A DNA stretch of 64,000 nucleotides from JACVRW01 sp963819635. Its GTDB lineage: Bacteria > Actinomycetota > Thermoleophilia > Solirubrobacterales > Thermoleophilaceae. Positions 52,331 to 61,670 of the stretch are shown here, in pieces (the stretch's first letter is position 1; each line of letters opens with the position of its first letter). Where the stretch lies: NCBI GenBank assembly GCA_963819635.1, contig CAWFWX010000011.1:434001-498000 (forward strand), written 5' to 3'. A model generated the notes under the pieces. The model was given only the letters and a program-made list of their open reading frames with translations. It searched no databases and was not told the origin of the DNA. A program made the translations under genes and the position numbers.

Positions 52331-53251
52331 ATGGCTCCGGAATGGCCGCCGCTGTCCTACGAGGCGTGGAGTGCCACCTGCGACACGCTCCACGCGCACA
52401 CGCAGGTGCTCGGAAAGCTCGCGGTGGCGCTCGCGCCGCCGGAGCCGGAGCTTCAGCACGCCGCGCTCCGCCTGACCGCGCGCGGCTGGGAGACGCTGCC
52501 GCTCCCGGCGCCGGATGGGTCCGGCGCGCTCGTCGCGGCGCTCGACCTGCGCTCGCACGAGGCCGTGGCGGAGCACACCGACGGGCGCTCGGCTCGCGTG
52601 GCGCTCACCCCCGACCGCCCGGTCGGAGAGGTCACCCGCGAGCTGCTCGAGGCGGTGCGCGGCCTCGGCGGCGACGTGCGCTTCGACCCCACGCCCCAGG
52701 AGGTGTCGTGGGACGTGCCGCTGGACGAGGACGACGAGCACGCGACCTACGACCCCGATCAGGTCAAGGCCTACTTCCTCGGCGCGACCCGAGCGGCGCT
52801 GGTGCTCGCCGAGTTCCGCGCGCCTTACCGGGGACGCTCGACACCCGTGAACGCCTGGTGGGGTTCGTTCGACCTCGCCGTGAATCTCTTCTCCGGAGCG
52901 CCGGCCGACCCTCCGTCCGACGACTTCATCATGCGCAACTCGATGGACGCGCAGGAGGTCGCCGTCGGCTGGTGGCCGGGCGATCCTCGCTACGACTCCG
53001 CGGCCTTCTACGCGTACGCGCACCCGGCGCCGGCCGGATTCGCCGAGGGGGACGTGGCGCCGGCGGCGGCGCACTGGGCGCCGGAGCTCGGCCTGTTCGC
53101 GCTCGACTGGGAGGACGCCCGCGCCACCGGCGACCCGCATGCGGCCGCGCTCGAGTTCGCCCACTCGGCCTTCCAGCACGCCTGCGTCGTCTGCGAGTGG
53201 GATCCCGCCCTCGCCGCGACCGCCGAGGGCACGCCGCCGCCGGTCGCCTAG
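52331..53251 (+). CDS. DUF5996-family protein
   Basis: The 306-residue protein starts near WPPLSYEAWSATCDTLHAHTQVLGKLAVAL and has TPVNAWWGSFDLAVNLFSG and DDFIMRNSMDAQEVAVGWWPGD, which I recognise as the DUF5996 pattern. Two His in the N-terminal block and several late Glu/His could bind metal, but nothing is established. It is cytoplasmic, with no signal peptide. ATG at 52331 is chosen over an in-frame TTG two codons earlier. Confidence 0.7.
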   Translation: MAPEWPPLSYEAWSATCDTLHAHTQVLGKLAVALAPPEPELQHAALRLTARGWETLPLPAPDGSGALVAALDLRSHEAVAEHTDGRSARVALTPDRPVGEVTRELLEAVRGLGGDVRFDPTPQEVSWDVPLDEDDEHATYDPDQVKAYFLGATRAALVLAEFRAPYRGRSTPVNAWWGSFDLAVNLFSGAPADPPSDDFIMRNSMDAQEVAVGWWPGDPRYDSAAFYAYAHPAPAGFAEGDVAPAAAHWAPELGLFALDWEDARATGDPHAAALEFAHSAFQHACVVCEWDPALAATAEGTPPPVA

Positions 53252-56200
53252 GCCTGGCTCGGGGCTGCGGCGAGCTCGGCTGACAGGCGCTCCGCGTGGC
53301 CTGTCGCCCCCATCTCCGTGAACAGGCGGTGCGCCTCGGTGAGCTCTCGCTGGTGTCCCTCGGAATCGCCGAGCCGGCGCGCCAGCTCGGCGAGCTCGAC
53401 ATGGACCAGGGGCTCGTCCACCCTCGCGCCCGACTCGTGGACGAGCTCGAGCGCCCGTGCAAGCGCCGCCTCGATCTCGACCCGGGCCGCGGGTCCTGCC
53501 GAGGCGAGCAGCGCTCGCGCCAGTGCGCGGTTGCCGTAGATCTCGTTGAAGATCGCCCCCTGTGCGACGGCGAGCGCCAGGCCTTCCCTGACGAGCTCGA
53601 GCGCGCGCCCGGCGTCCCCGAGACCGAGGTGGGACTCACCGAGGATCATGAGGCGGAGACCGGTTCCCTCGATCGCCGTGCGACGCTCCTTCGCGATCGC
53701 CATGGAGCGCTCGATCGCCGCGATCGCCTGCTTCCACTCGCCGAGAGCCGAGTGTGCCCAGCCGAGGAACGACCAGGACCAGGTTCGGGAGAACCCGCTG
53801 CCGGTCCGCTCCGCGACCTCGAGCGCCTGCTCGGCGTGGCCACGCGCGGCCTCCGGGTCTCCCCGGTAGTACGCAAGCAGCGTCGACCACTGGTGGCAGA
53901 AGCCGACCACCTCGATGTTGCCCTGCTCGCGGGCGATCCTCCTGCCTTGCTGGAGCGCACGATCGGCCTCGTCGAGCTCCCCAAGCGTGATCAGGAACCC
54001 TCCCTTCTGTGCGTGGCACCACGCGTCGCCGGAGCCGCCCGCCATGCCGGCACCCACGGTGGGATCGCCGTCGGCCAACTCGATCGCGCGGTTGCAGATG
54101 GCCAGGCCCTCCTGAAGCGCGCCGGTGCAGAAGAGCGCGTAGGTCGTGATCGCCACGCTGACGTAGAGGGCCGGATCGCCGGACTCCTCCGCGAGTGCTA
54201 CGGCCTGACGCGAGCGCCTCGCGTATTCGCGCAGGTCCCCGTCGGTCGTGGCCACGACCACTCCGTAGCTGAGGAGCAGGAACGCGCGCAGATGGAGACT
54301 CTGGACGCTCGACGCCATTCGTTCCGCCTCGTTGAAGAGGGCCTCCGCCTCGTCGTGAAGGATCCCGAGCCGCCAGCCGTAGTCGAGCAGGGCGATCCTC
54401 GCGGTCAGGCCGAGCGAGGCCGTCTCATCCGACTCGGACATCGAATCGGTGAGCTCTCGCACCTTGCCCCAATGTATGAGCGCCTGGCTCGGAGCGCTCG
54501 TTCCCGCCCAGACCGCGGCCCGGGCGTGCCAGCGCGCGGCCTCGGGCGCGTCGCGGGCCGCCTCCCAGTGCTGTGCGAGCAGAGCCGCTCGCTCCTCGAG
54601 CCGCTCGGGATAGCGCGCCGCGATCGCCCGTGCCACCGCGGCGTGCACCGGAGCGCGCCGGTCGGCGAGCTGGGAGCGGTAGGCCACCTCCTGGGTCAGC
54701 GGGTGCTTGAACGCGTAGAGCGCCTCCGGAAAGAGCTCCTGTTCGTACACGAACTCGCTCGCGACGAGGTTGCGCAGAGCGTCCTCTAGCTCAGCCGGAG
54801 TCAACTCGGCCGCCTGCTCCAGCACGGCCGCCGAGAACTCCTTGCCGACCACGGCGGCGGCCTGCACCACCGCCTTGTCGCGTGCTCCGAGCCTGTCGAT
54901 GCGGGCGGCCAGGATGGCCTGCACCGTCGGGGGCACGGCGACCTCGTCGACGGGCTTGACGAGCCGGTAGGAGCCCTGCTCGCCCTCGAGGTTCCCTGCC
55001 TCCACAAGCGCCCGTACGAGCTCCTCGATGAAGAACGGATTGCCCTGGGTTCGCTCCCTGATCAGCTCCGGGAGCCCGTCGAGCGAGGGGTCCGGCCCGA
55101 GCGCGTAGCGAAGCATCTCCTCGGTCGCCTCGGCGGCGAGCGGTTCCAGCGCGATCTGGCGGTAGAACGACCTCGACATCCAGCCGGCCTGATATTCGGG
55201 CCGGAAGTTGAGGACGGTCAGGCCGTGCGTCCCCTGGATCGCCTCGACGTGGTTGGCGAGGTAGACCTCGCTTACGGGGTCGAGCCAGTGCAGGTCCTCG
55301 AACACCGTGACGCTCGGTTGGCGGGCGCTCTCGGCGTGGCTCAGGCGCTTGATCAGCTCCAGAAGCCGCCGCTGGCGCCCCTCCGGGTCCATTGGAGGCG
55401 ACGGCCGCTCGGGGTCGGGGACCGCGAGGAAGTCGAACATCAGGGGCAGGTCGTCCGCGAAGCTCTCGTCGAGGAGCAGCAACTTGCCCGCGATCCGCTC
55501 GCGGGCCGTCCGGTCGGCGTCCCGCTCGGAGATCTCGAAGAACTCGCGCAGCAACTGGAGGACCGGCAGGAGCGGCACCTCCTTGGCGTGCGCCTGGCCC
55601 GCCAGGTGATAGACGGGTATGCCTTTCGCCCGGCAGCGCTCCGCGAACTCATGGCAGAGCCGGCTCTTCCCGACGCCCGCCTCGCCCACGATCCCGATCA
55701 CGTGTCCCTCTCCGGAGAACGCCTGCTCGAGCGTGTGCAGCTCGTCGTCGCGCCCCACGAAACGCGAGAAGCCGCGTGCCCGGGAGACGTCGAGGCGACC
55801 TCGGGCAGTGCCCACGCCGGTTAGCTCGTGGACGCGCACCGGACCGCTCGCGCCCTTCACATGGAACTCGCCGAGGTCGCTGAGCGCGAAATGGCCGTCC
55901 ACCAGCGCCCCCGTGTGCTCGCTGAGGTAGACCCTGTCGGCCGCGGCGAGCTGCTCCATCCGCTGCGCCAGCCCGACGGTGTGCCCGACCGCGGTGTAGG
56001 CCATCGCGAGGTCCTCGCCGATCGCGCCCACCACCACCTCGCCCGAGTTCAGCCCCATCCGGACGGAGAGGTTGAGCCCGTCGTTGCGGCGCAGGTCCGC
56101 GGCGTACGCGGCCAGCTCGCGCTGGAGATGAAGGGCCGCGTAGCACGCGCGCTGAGCGTGATCCTCGTGGCCGATCGGCGCCCCGAAGAGGGCCATGATC

Positions 56201-56604
56201 CCGTCGCCGGTGAACTTGTCGACGGTGCCCTCGAAGCGATGAACGCCGGCGCAGAGGATCGTGAAGAAGCGCTCCATGATCAGCTGCCAGGCTTCCGCGT
56301 CGCTCCGCTCGGCGAGCTCCATCGACCCGGCGACGTCCGCGAACAGAACCGTCACCTGCTTGCGCTCTCCCTCCAGGGCCCCGCGGCCGGCGCGGATCTT
56401 CTGCGCGAGATGGTCGGGGGTCGCGGGCAACGCCGGTGCCGGGTCGGCGGTCAGGGCCTGCCCGCAGCCGTTGCAGAACTTCTGCCCGGACGGGTTCTCG
56501 CTTCCGCACGCCGCGCAGAGCACCGGAGCGCTCAGCCCTGCCCCGCACTCCCCGCAGAAACGCGCCCCCGGGGCGTTCTCTTGGCCGCAGGCAGGGCAGG
56601 TCAC
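53248..56604 (-). CDS. Adenylate/guanylate-cyclase-like, AAA-ATPase, TPR multi-domain regulator
   Basis: This 1118-residue protein starts with two zinc ribbons (C3, C6, C17, C20 and C30, C33, C44, C47), followed by a class III nucleotide-cyclase domain (about 80-265) with metal Asp residues in VLFADVAGS (D90) and FTGDGIMALFGAP (D134). The transition-state Asn of the N-x3-R motif is Gly (G211 of VGLAQR), so cyclase activity may be low or absent. Next comes an AAA/LAL-type ATPase with Walker A GEAGVGKS (307-314), and about 400 residues of TPR-like helices. It is the last gene of an overlapping four-gene run. Confidence 0.8.
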   Translation of the reverse strand: MTCPACGQENAPGARFCGECGAGLSAPVLCAACGSENPSGQKFCNGCGQALTADPAPALPATPDHLAQKIRAGRGALEGERKQVTVLFADVAGSMELAERSDAEAWQLIMERFFTILCAGVHRFEGTVDKFTGDGIMALFGAPIGHEDHAQRACYAALHLQRELAAYAADLRRNDGLNLSVRMGLNSGEVVVGAIGEDLAMAYTAVGHTVGLAQRMEQLAAADRVYLSEHTGALVDGHFALSDLGEFHVKGASGPVRVHELTGVGTARGRLDVSRARGFSRFVGRDDELHTLEQAFSGEGHVIGIVGEAGVGKSRLCHEFAERCRAKGIPVYHLAGQAHAKEVPLLPVLQLLREFFEISERDADRTARERIAGKLLLLDESFADDLPLMFDFLAVPDPERPSPPMDPEGRQRRLLELIKRLSHAESARQPSVTVFEDLHWLDPVSEVYLANHVEAIQGTHGLTVLNFRPEYQAGWMSRSFYRQIALEPLAAEATEEMLRYALGPDPSLDGLPELIRERTQGNPFFIEELVRALVEAGNLEGEQGSYRLVKPVDEVAVPPTVQAILAARIDRLGARDKAVVQAAAVVGKEFSAAVLEQAAELTPAELEDALRNLVASEFVYEQELFPEALYAFKHPLTQEVAYRSQLADRRAPVHAAVARAIAARYPERLEERAALLAQHWEAARDAPEAARWHARAAVWAGTSAPSQALIHWGKVRELTDSMSESDETASLGLTARIALLDYGWRLGILHDEAEALFNEAERMASSVQSLHLRAFLLLSYGVVVATTDGDLREYARRSRQAVALAEESGDPALYVSVAITTYALFCTGALQEGLAICNRAIELADGDPTVGAGMAGGSGDAWCHAQKGGFLITLGELDEADRALQQGRRIAREQGNIEVVGFCHQWSTLLAYYRGDPEAARGHAEQALEVAERTGSGFSRTWSWSFLGWAHSALGEWKQAIAAIERSMAIAKERRTAIEGTGLRLMILGESHLGLGDAGRALELVREGLALAVAQGAIFNEIYGNRALARALLASAGPAARVEIEAALARALELVHESGARVDEPLVHVELAELARRLGDSEGHQRELTEAHRLFTEMGATGHAERLSAELAAAPSQA

Positions 56605-57128
56605 TCCGCACGATCATCTGCCTGCCCGCGTGGCGAGTCAAGCGGCGGGTTCGCGAGCACGACCGAGGTCTCGATCTGCCGCGCGGGGATGTTCCAGTAG
56701 CGGGTCAGCAGCTCGTCCTTCTGCTCCGGCGTGACCTGCTCGAAGCCGTGCCGGCGGTAGAAGCCGATCGCCCATTCGGCCGCGGCCCAGGTGCCGACGA
56801 GCACGGGCCGCGGGGCCGCCTTCATCAGATGCTCGAGCAACGCACCGCCCACGCCCCTGCCCTGGCTCGCGGGCAGCACGTAAGCGTGCCTGACCAGGTC
56901 TACGTCCGAAAGCCGCTGGATGCCCATGATCCCGAGCAGCTCCCCGCCGTCCTCGTAGCCCCAGAACTCCACGCCGGCCGCGATCTCACCGTCGAGCTCG
57001 CTCATCGGCATGTACGGCTCGTGCCAGCGGTCGGCCGGTATTACGCCGCGGTACGCCTCGGCGGCGGCGTTGACGATCGCGAAGATCGCCTCGCGGTCGT
57101 CGTCACTGCATCGGCGGATGCTCGTCAT
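56601..57128 (-). CDS. GNAT-family N-acetyltransferase
   Basis: The 175-residue protein has the GNAT acetyl-CoA-binding loop QGRGVGGALLEHLM (motif A) and the C-terminal block WAIGFYRRHGFEQV (motif B). Such enzymes acetylate amines of small molecules or proteins. It overlaps the upstream SnoaL-like gene by 26 bases and the downstream cyclase gene by 4, so it is part of a translationally coupled run. Its substrate is unknown. Confidence 0.8.
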   Translation of the reverse strand: MTSIRRCSDDDREAIFAIVNAAAEAYRGVIPADRWHEPYMPMSELDGEIAAGVEFWGYEDGGELLGIMGIQRLSDVDLVRHAYVLPASQGRGVGGALLEHLMKAAPRPVLVGTWAAAEWAIGFYRRHGFEQVTPEQKDELLTRYWNIPARQIETSVVLANPPLDSPRGQADDRAE

Positions 57129-57558
57129 CGACCCCCGCCGCCCGGAGCGCCTCCGGCCAGCTCGCGAGGTACTCGATCCGGATCATCTTGCCCGCGCGGA
57201 ACGTCGTCACCTGGTGGTACAGCACGTTGTCCAGCGCGATTCCGCTTCCCTTGCCCTTCGCGAAATGGCGCAGCCGGACGGCGACGTGATCGCCGGCGTC
57301 CACGTACTCCTGCGGATCGAGCCTCAGTTCGTCGTAGATGTCGTCGAGCTCCTCCCACCACCGGATGATCTGGTCAGACCCGATGCAGGAGTCGAAGCCC
57401 TGCTGCTCGGGGAGCACCCACTGCACCTGCGGGTCGAACCACCGGATCGCGGTCTCGAAGTCGCGCCGGTTGTAGGCCTCGATGAACTCCCGCGTCTTCT
57501 CGACGTTGCTGAGCGAGAGCGTCCCGGCGGTGCCGGGCGAGTCAGGCCGGCGTTGCAA
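57103..57558 (-). CDS. SnoaL-like (NTF2-fold) protein, copy 3
   Basis: TTG at 57558 starts a 151-residue frame in which residues 17 onward are an NTF2-like domain: NVEKTREFIEAYNRRDFETAIRWFDPQVQWV, HVAVRLRHFAKGKGSGI and MIRIEYLASWPEALRAAG. It is distinct from the two tandem copies near the tRNA. The start overlaps the halogenase-like gene by 17 bases, the end overlaps the GNAT gene by 26. In biosynthetic loci SnoaL-like proteins cyclise or hydroxylate small molecules. Confidence 0.75.
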   Translation of the reverse strand: MQRRPDSPGTAGTLSLSNVEKTREFIEAYNRRDFETAIRWFDPQVQWVLPEQQGFDSCIGSDQIIRWWEELDDIYDELRLDPQEYVDAGDHVAVRLRHFAKGKGSGIALDNVLYHQVTTFRAGKMIRIEYLASWPEALRAAGVDDEHPPMQ

Positions 57559-59264
57559 TGGCCTCCATGAAGAGGTTCTCCATGCCGGCGGCCGGCGTCT
57601 GCCGGGCCTCCGCCACGGACATCCCCTCGCCGCCCATGAGCCCGTCCGCCTCCCAGCGCTCAGGATCGAGGCTGATCGCGTATGGGTTGATCTTCTGGTT
57701 CTCGTCGGGGGCGCCGTCCGGAAGCGCCGACGCGGCCCTGTTGAACGCCAGCACCGCGTAGGCCTCCATCAGCTCCCTGGTCGAGGCGACCTTCTGCTTC
57801 AGCGTCTCGTCGTCGAAGCCGCCGACCATGTCCAGGTGCCGCTCGAACATGGCGGGGAACGCCTGCGTGGGCACCATCGCGCGCGTCCACTCGCGGTCCT
57901 CGATCGCGTTCCACTCGCGGTACATCGCCTCGAGCTTGAGGGTGATGTCCCAGATGCGCTCGATGTCCGGCCGCACGGCGGCCATGAAGTCGAGGTCGGT
58001 GAACTTCCGGTGGAAGTACAGGAGCCCGAGGACGCCCCAGTAGTAGATGTTGTTCCCGCCGATCTTCACGTTCATGACGAGCGGGTTGTGCCAGAACTCG
58101 TACTGGCCGTCGTAGAAGGCCAGGTGGACGCGGAAGAAGTTCAGGTAGAGGTCGTTGTGCGCCTCCGCGCGCTCGGTGACGTCCTCGCCGTCCAGCTCGC
58201 GCCGGACCAGGTCCTGCGTGAACTCGTTCGCCATCGCGATGTAGTCCGAGCCCGGCGAGTAGAACGGGTCGAGGAACGGGCCCGCCTCGCCCACCAGGGC
58301 CCAGCGCTGGCTGCCGTCCATCGACTTCTTCGTCCCATGCGAGAAGTGCTGGACCTTGAGGAAGTCCTCGACCTGGTCGAGCCGGCCCTCGAGCGAGTCG
58401 CCGAGCTGCGGCTCGTGCTCCTTGATCCACTCGAGCGCGGCCTCGAACGTGTTGATCTCCTCCCAGGGATGGAAGCGCGGATCGGCGACGATCCCGATCG
58501 AGATGTAGCCCGTGGCGAGCGGGATCAGCCACACCCAGTAGCCCTCCCCGCAGATGTGGTTCGTGCTGAGCATGCGCAGGCCGCGCTCCTCCATGCGCCC
58601 GAAGAACTCCTCGTCGGAGGGATCGGCCCAGTCCTCGATGTCGAGGCCGCCGGCCAGCCTGAACCAGCTCGAGTTGCAGGCGTGGTTCGTCTCCTCGAGC
58701 AGGTCGAGCTTCTTCTTGAGGATGAACGCGCGACCCCCGGCGTCCACCACCCAGCGCGCCTTGCTCGTGACGGTGTCGCCCTCGCGCGTCGTCGAGGTGA
58801 CCTCGTGGGGGTCGCCGATCTCCACGTCCTGGATGAAGCGCCCCCGGAAATGGTCGACTCCGGCCTCGATGCACCTGTCGGTCAGGAAGTTCTCGAAGCG
58901 GCCGCGGTCGAGCTGATAGCTCGGGACGGGCGGATGCTTGTGGGGGCCCCGCTCGACGCGCTGCGCGAGGTCGCTGTTGTCGCCCGCGGGGAACCAGAAG
59001 CGCAGGCCGCACTTGTGGATCTGCTCGTTCTCGAGGTGATCCGTTAGTCCGAGCACCTCCCCGAAGTAGTGACAGGAGATCTCCTGCGTGGACTCGCCGA
59101 CCTTGTGGGCGGCTTCGCGCGCTGGTCCCGCGCGCCTTGTCCGCGACGAAGATGCTGGTCTCCGGCCGCTCCTGCTTGAGCTGAAGGCCGAGGGTCAGCC
59201 CGGCGAGGCCGCCGCCGAGAATCGCCACGTCGTAGCTGTCGGCCGGGCGCCGATCTTCGCTCAC
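57542..59264 (-). pseudogene. Flavin-dependent halogenase-like FAD enzyme, interrupted by a one-base frameshift
   Basis: GTG at 59264, with AGGAGA upstream, opens with the FAD motif VAILGGGLAGLTLG. Near 59126 an extra base breaks the frame; removing it restores GPAREAAHKVGEST, the loop seen in FAD-dependent halogenases, and the rest continues to 57542. The body has WVWLIP (the WxWxIP fingerprint, about residue 245) and FLDPFYSPG (the FxxPxxSxG motif, about 330), both reported marks of flavin-dependent halogenases. Such enzymes need FADH2 from a flavin reductase; one starts at the right edge of the window. Related non-halogenating oxidases exist, so the reaction is not certain. Confidence 0.7.
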
Positions 59265-59369
59265 AGTGCTCTCCTATCCCTTTCTGCGAGTCAGGTTGGG
59301 TCGATCTTAACCGCGAAAGTCAAGCCCATCGCTAAGCTGCGGCCCGTGCCGCGTACGGGGAGTGCGTAG

Positions 59370-60197
<828 letters not shown>

Positions 60198-60596
60198 GTG
60201 GACGCACCCGGCCCGCGGGTAAGCATCGGCTCTGACATCGTCGAGGTCTCCCGCGTCGAGCGCCTGATCACGAGGTACGAGCGCGCCGAACGCCGGCTGT
60301 TCACGGAGGCCGAGATCGACTACTGCCGTGGGCGCCGGAACTGGCACGAGCACATGGCGGCCCGCTTCGCCGCCAAGGAGGCGGTCCTGAAGGCGCTCGG
60401 CACGGGCCTCGGGCCCGGGATGCGCTGGACGGACGTCGAGGTGGTGAACGAGGAGAACGGCCGCCCCGTCGTCAGGCTGAGCGGCGAGGTGGCCGCGTTC
60501 GCGGAGCGCCAGGGCGTACGGCAGCTCGAGCTCTCGCTCTCACACACGAGCGGGCTCGCGCTGGCCCAGGCGCTCGCCGTGCACGCGGGCGACTAG
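60198..60596 (+). CDS. acpS: Holo-[acyl-carrier-protein] synthase
   Basis: AcpS transfers phosphopantetheine from CoA to acyl carrier protein. The 132-residue protein has SIGSDIVEVSRVE (D13 metal ligand) and ARFAAKEAVLKALGTG (E61), then SLSHTSGLALAQALA, the family's last block. GTG at 60198 directly follows the kinase stop, so the pair is coupled. It ends 16 bases before the hairpin of element C. Confidence 0.92.
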   Translation: MDAPGPRVSIGSDIVEVSRVERLITRYERAERRLFTEAEIDYCRGRRNWHEHMAARFAAKEAVLKALGTGLGPGMRWTDVEVVNEENGRPVVRLSGEVAAFAERQGVRQLELSLSHTSGLALAQALAVHAGD

Positions 60597-60612
60597 GAGG
60601 CCTCGCCCGCCG

Positions 60613-60688
60613 GGTGCCACGAGAAACCCATGACAGTCATGGGAAAGTCGTGGCACCGCGAGGAGCAAACCCCTTCGATGCCGTCGTT
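60613..60688. repeat. Hairpin-plus-motif element, copy C
   Basis: A 10-bp outer stem (60613-60622 with 60648-60657), a symmetric 4x4 internal loop of purines, and a 7-bp inner stem CCCATGA/TCATGGG with triloop CAG. After an 11-base spacer comes ACCCCTTCGATGCCGTCGTT (60669-60688). It fills the convergent gap between acpS and the amidotransferase gene, whose stop is 33 bases beyond the motif. Confidence 0.7.
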
Positions 60689-60720
60689 CGTTGGCGTCCG
60701 CGATTTGGAGCTAGAGCGTC

Positions 60721-61623
60721 CTAGGCGGCTGGGGCGTCCGCCGGGCCCTGGGCCTGGGCCTGGGCGGCCACGGCCTGCGCGCCCATCGCCTGGAGGTCGA
60801 TCATCTTCGCGGGCGGGCGGTCGACCACGATCTCCGAGGTCACGTTCAGGTTCTCGTCGATGTGGATGAGCTCGCCGGACTCGAGCATCCGCCAGCCGTC
60901 GCTCGAGTCCATGCGCTCGGAAGCGATCACGGTCGCCGGCAGCACCGAGAGCGCGCCCGACTGGACGCGCATGATGCCGGACGCGCTCCGCTCGTCGAAG
61001 CCGCCGATGGGCTCGAGGCCGCCGAGCGAGCGCTCCAGGATCCAGAGCTCGTTCGTGTCGGGATAGCGGAGCGCCCAGAGGTCGGTGGGCGTCGTCAGGA
61101 TCATGTTGAGCGAGTAGAGCCAGATGTCGTCGGCCAGCTCCTTCGCTACCGCGGCGATCCCGGCGGCCACGTCGCCGTCGTGGTCCGCTATTCGCTTCGT
61201 CATCAACGTGAAGTAGTGCTCCGAATCCGTGTTGCCGCGGATCCGCTCCGCGTACGGCCCGGCTCGGCGGCGCATCTCGTCGAGGTCGCCGAGCACGCCG
61301 TTGTGGGCGAAGATCCGTCCGTCCTGCTCGAACGGGTGCGTGTTCTCCATGCTCGGCTCGGCCTCGGTGGCGTGCCGGATGTGCGCGAGGAAGGTGCGCG
61401 AGCGGACGTCGTGCGACCCGGCGAGGGCGATGAAGGTCTCGCTCCGGTTGGCGGCGACGGGCTTACGCCAAATGGAGGGTGAGCCGTCTGCGTCGAATGT
61501 GCCGATGCCCACCCCATCCGGCTGGCTCTCGCTCAGGAGGATGAGGCTGGCGGGGGCGTCCAGGAGCCAGAAGGTCGCCTGGACCTCGTGCTGCCCCCCG
61601 CTCATGCCGAACAGCCTGCACAT
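60721..61623 (-). CDS. Class II glutamine amidotransferase (YafJ-like)
   Basis: The 300-residue protein starts MCRLFGMSGG, so the N-terminal Cys (C2, exposed after Met removal) is the glutaminase nucleophile. Other class II (Ntn) features are LAHIRHATE and FAHNGVLGDLDEM, with RGNTDSEHYF. It has no synthase domain, as in YafJ/EgtC-like proteins. EgtC acts in ergothioneine synthesis, but no other egt gene is near except the GCS2 ligase. A low-complexity Ala/Gln tail ends it. Confidence 0.85.
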   Translation of the reverse strand: MCRLFGMSGGQHEVQATFWLLDAPASLILLSESQPDGVGIGTFDADGSPSIWRKPVAANRSETFIALAGSHDVRSRTFLAHIRHATEAEPSMENTHPFEQDGRIFAHNGVLGDLDEMRRRAGPYAERIRGNTDSEHYFTLMTKRIADHDGDVAAGIAAVAKELADDIWLYSLNMILTTPTDLWALRYPDTNELWILERSLGGLEPIGGFDERSASGIMRVQSGALSVLPATVIASERMDSSDGWRMLESGELIHIDENLNVTSEIVVDRPPAKMIDLQAMGAQAVAAQAQAQGPADAPAA

Positions 61624-61670
61624 GGCGCGATCCTAACCCTGGATCCGGACTCCAGCCATCGCCTCGGCGG

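Noticed and set aside
59264..59369. A sigma-70 promoter (TTGACT...TAAGAT) for the halogenase-like operon
   Set aside because: The two boxes are only about eight bases apart instead of about 17, so they are not a usable pair.
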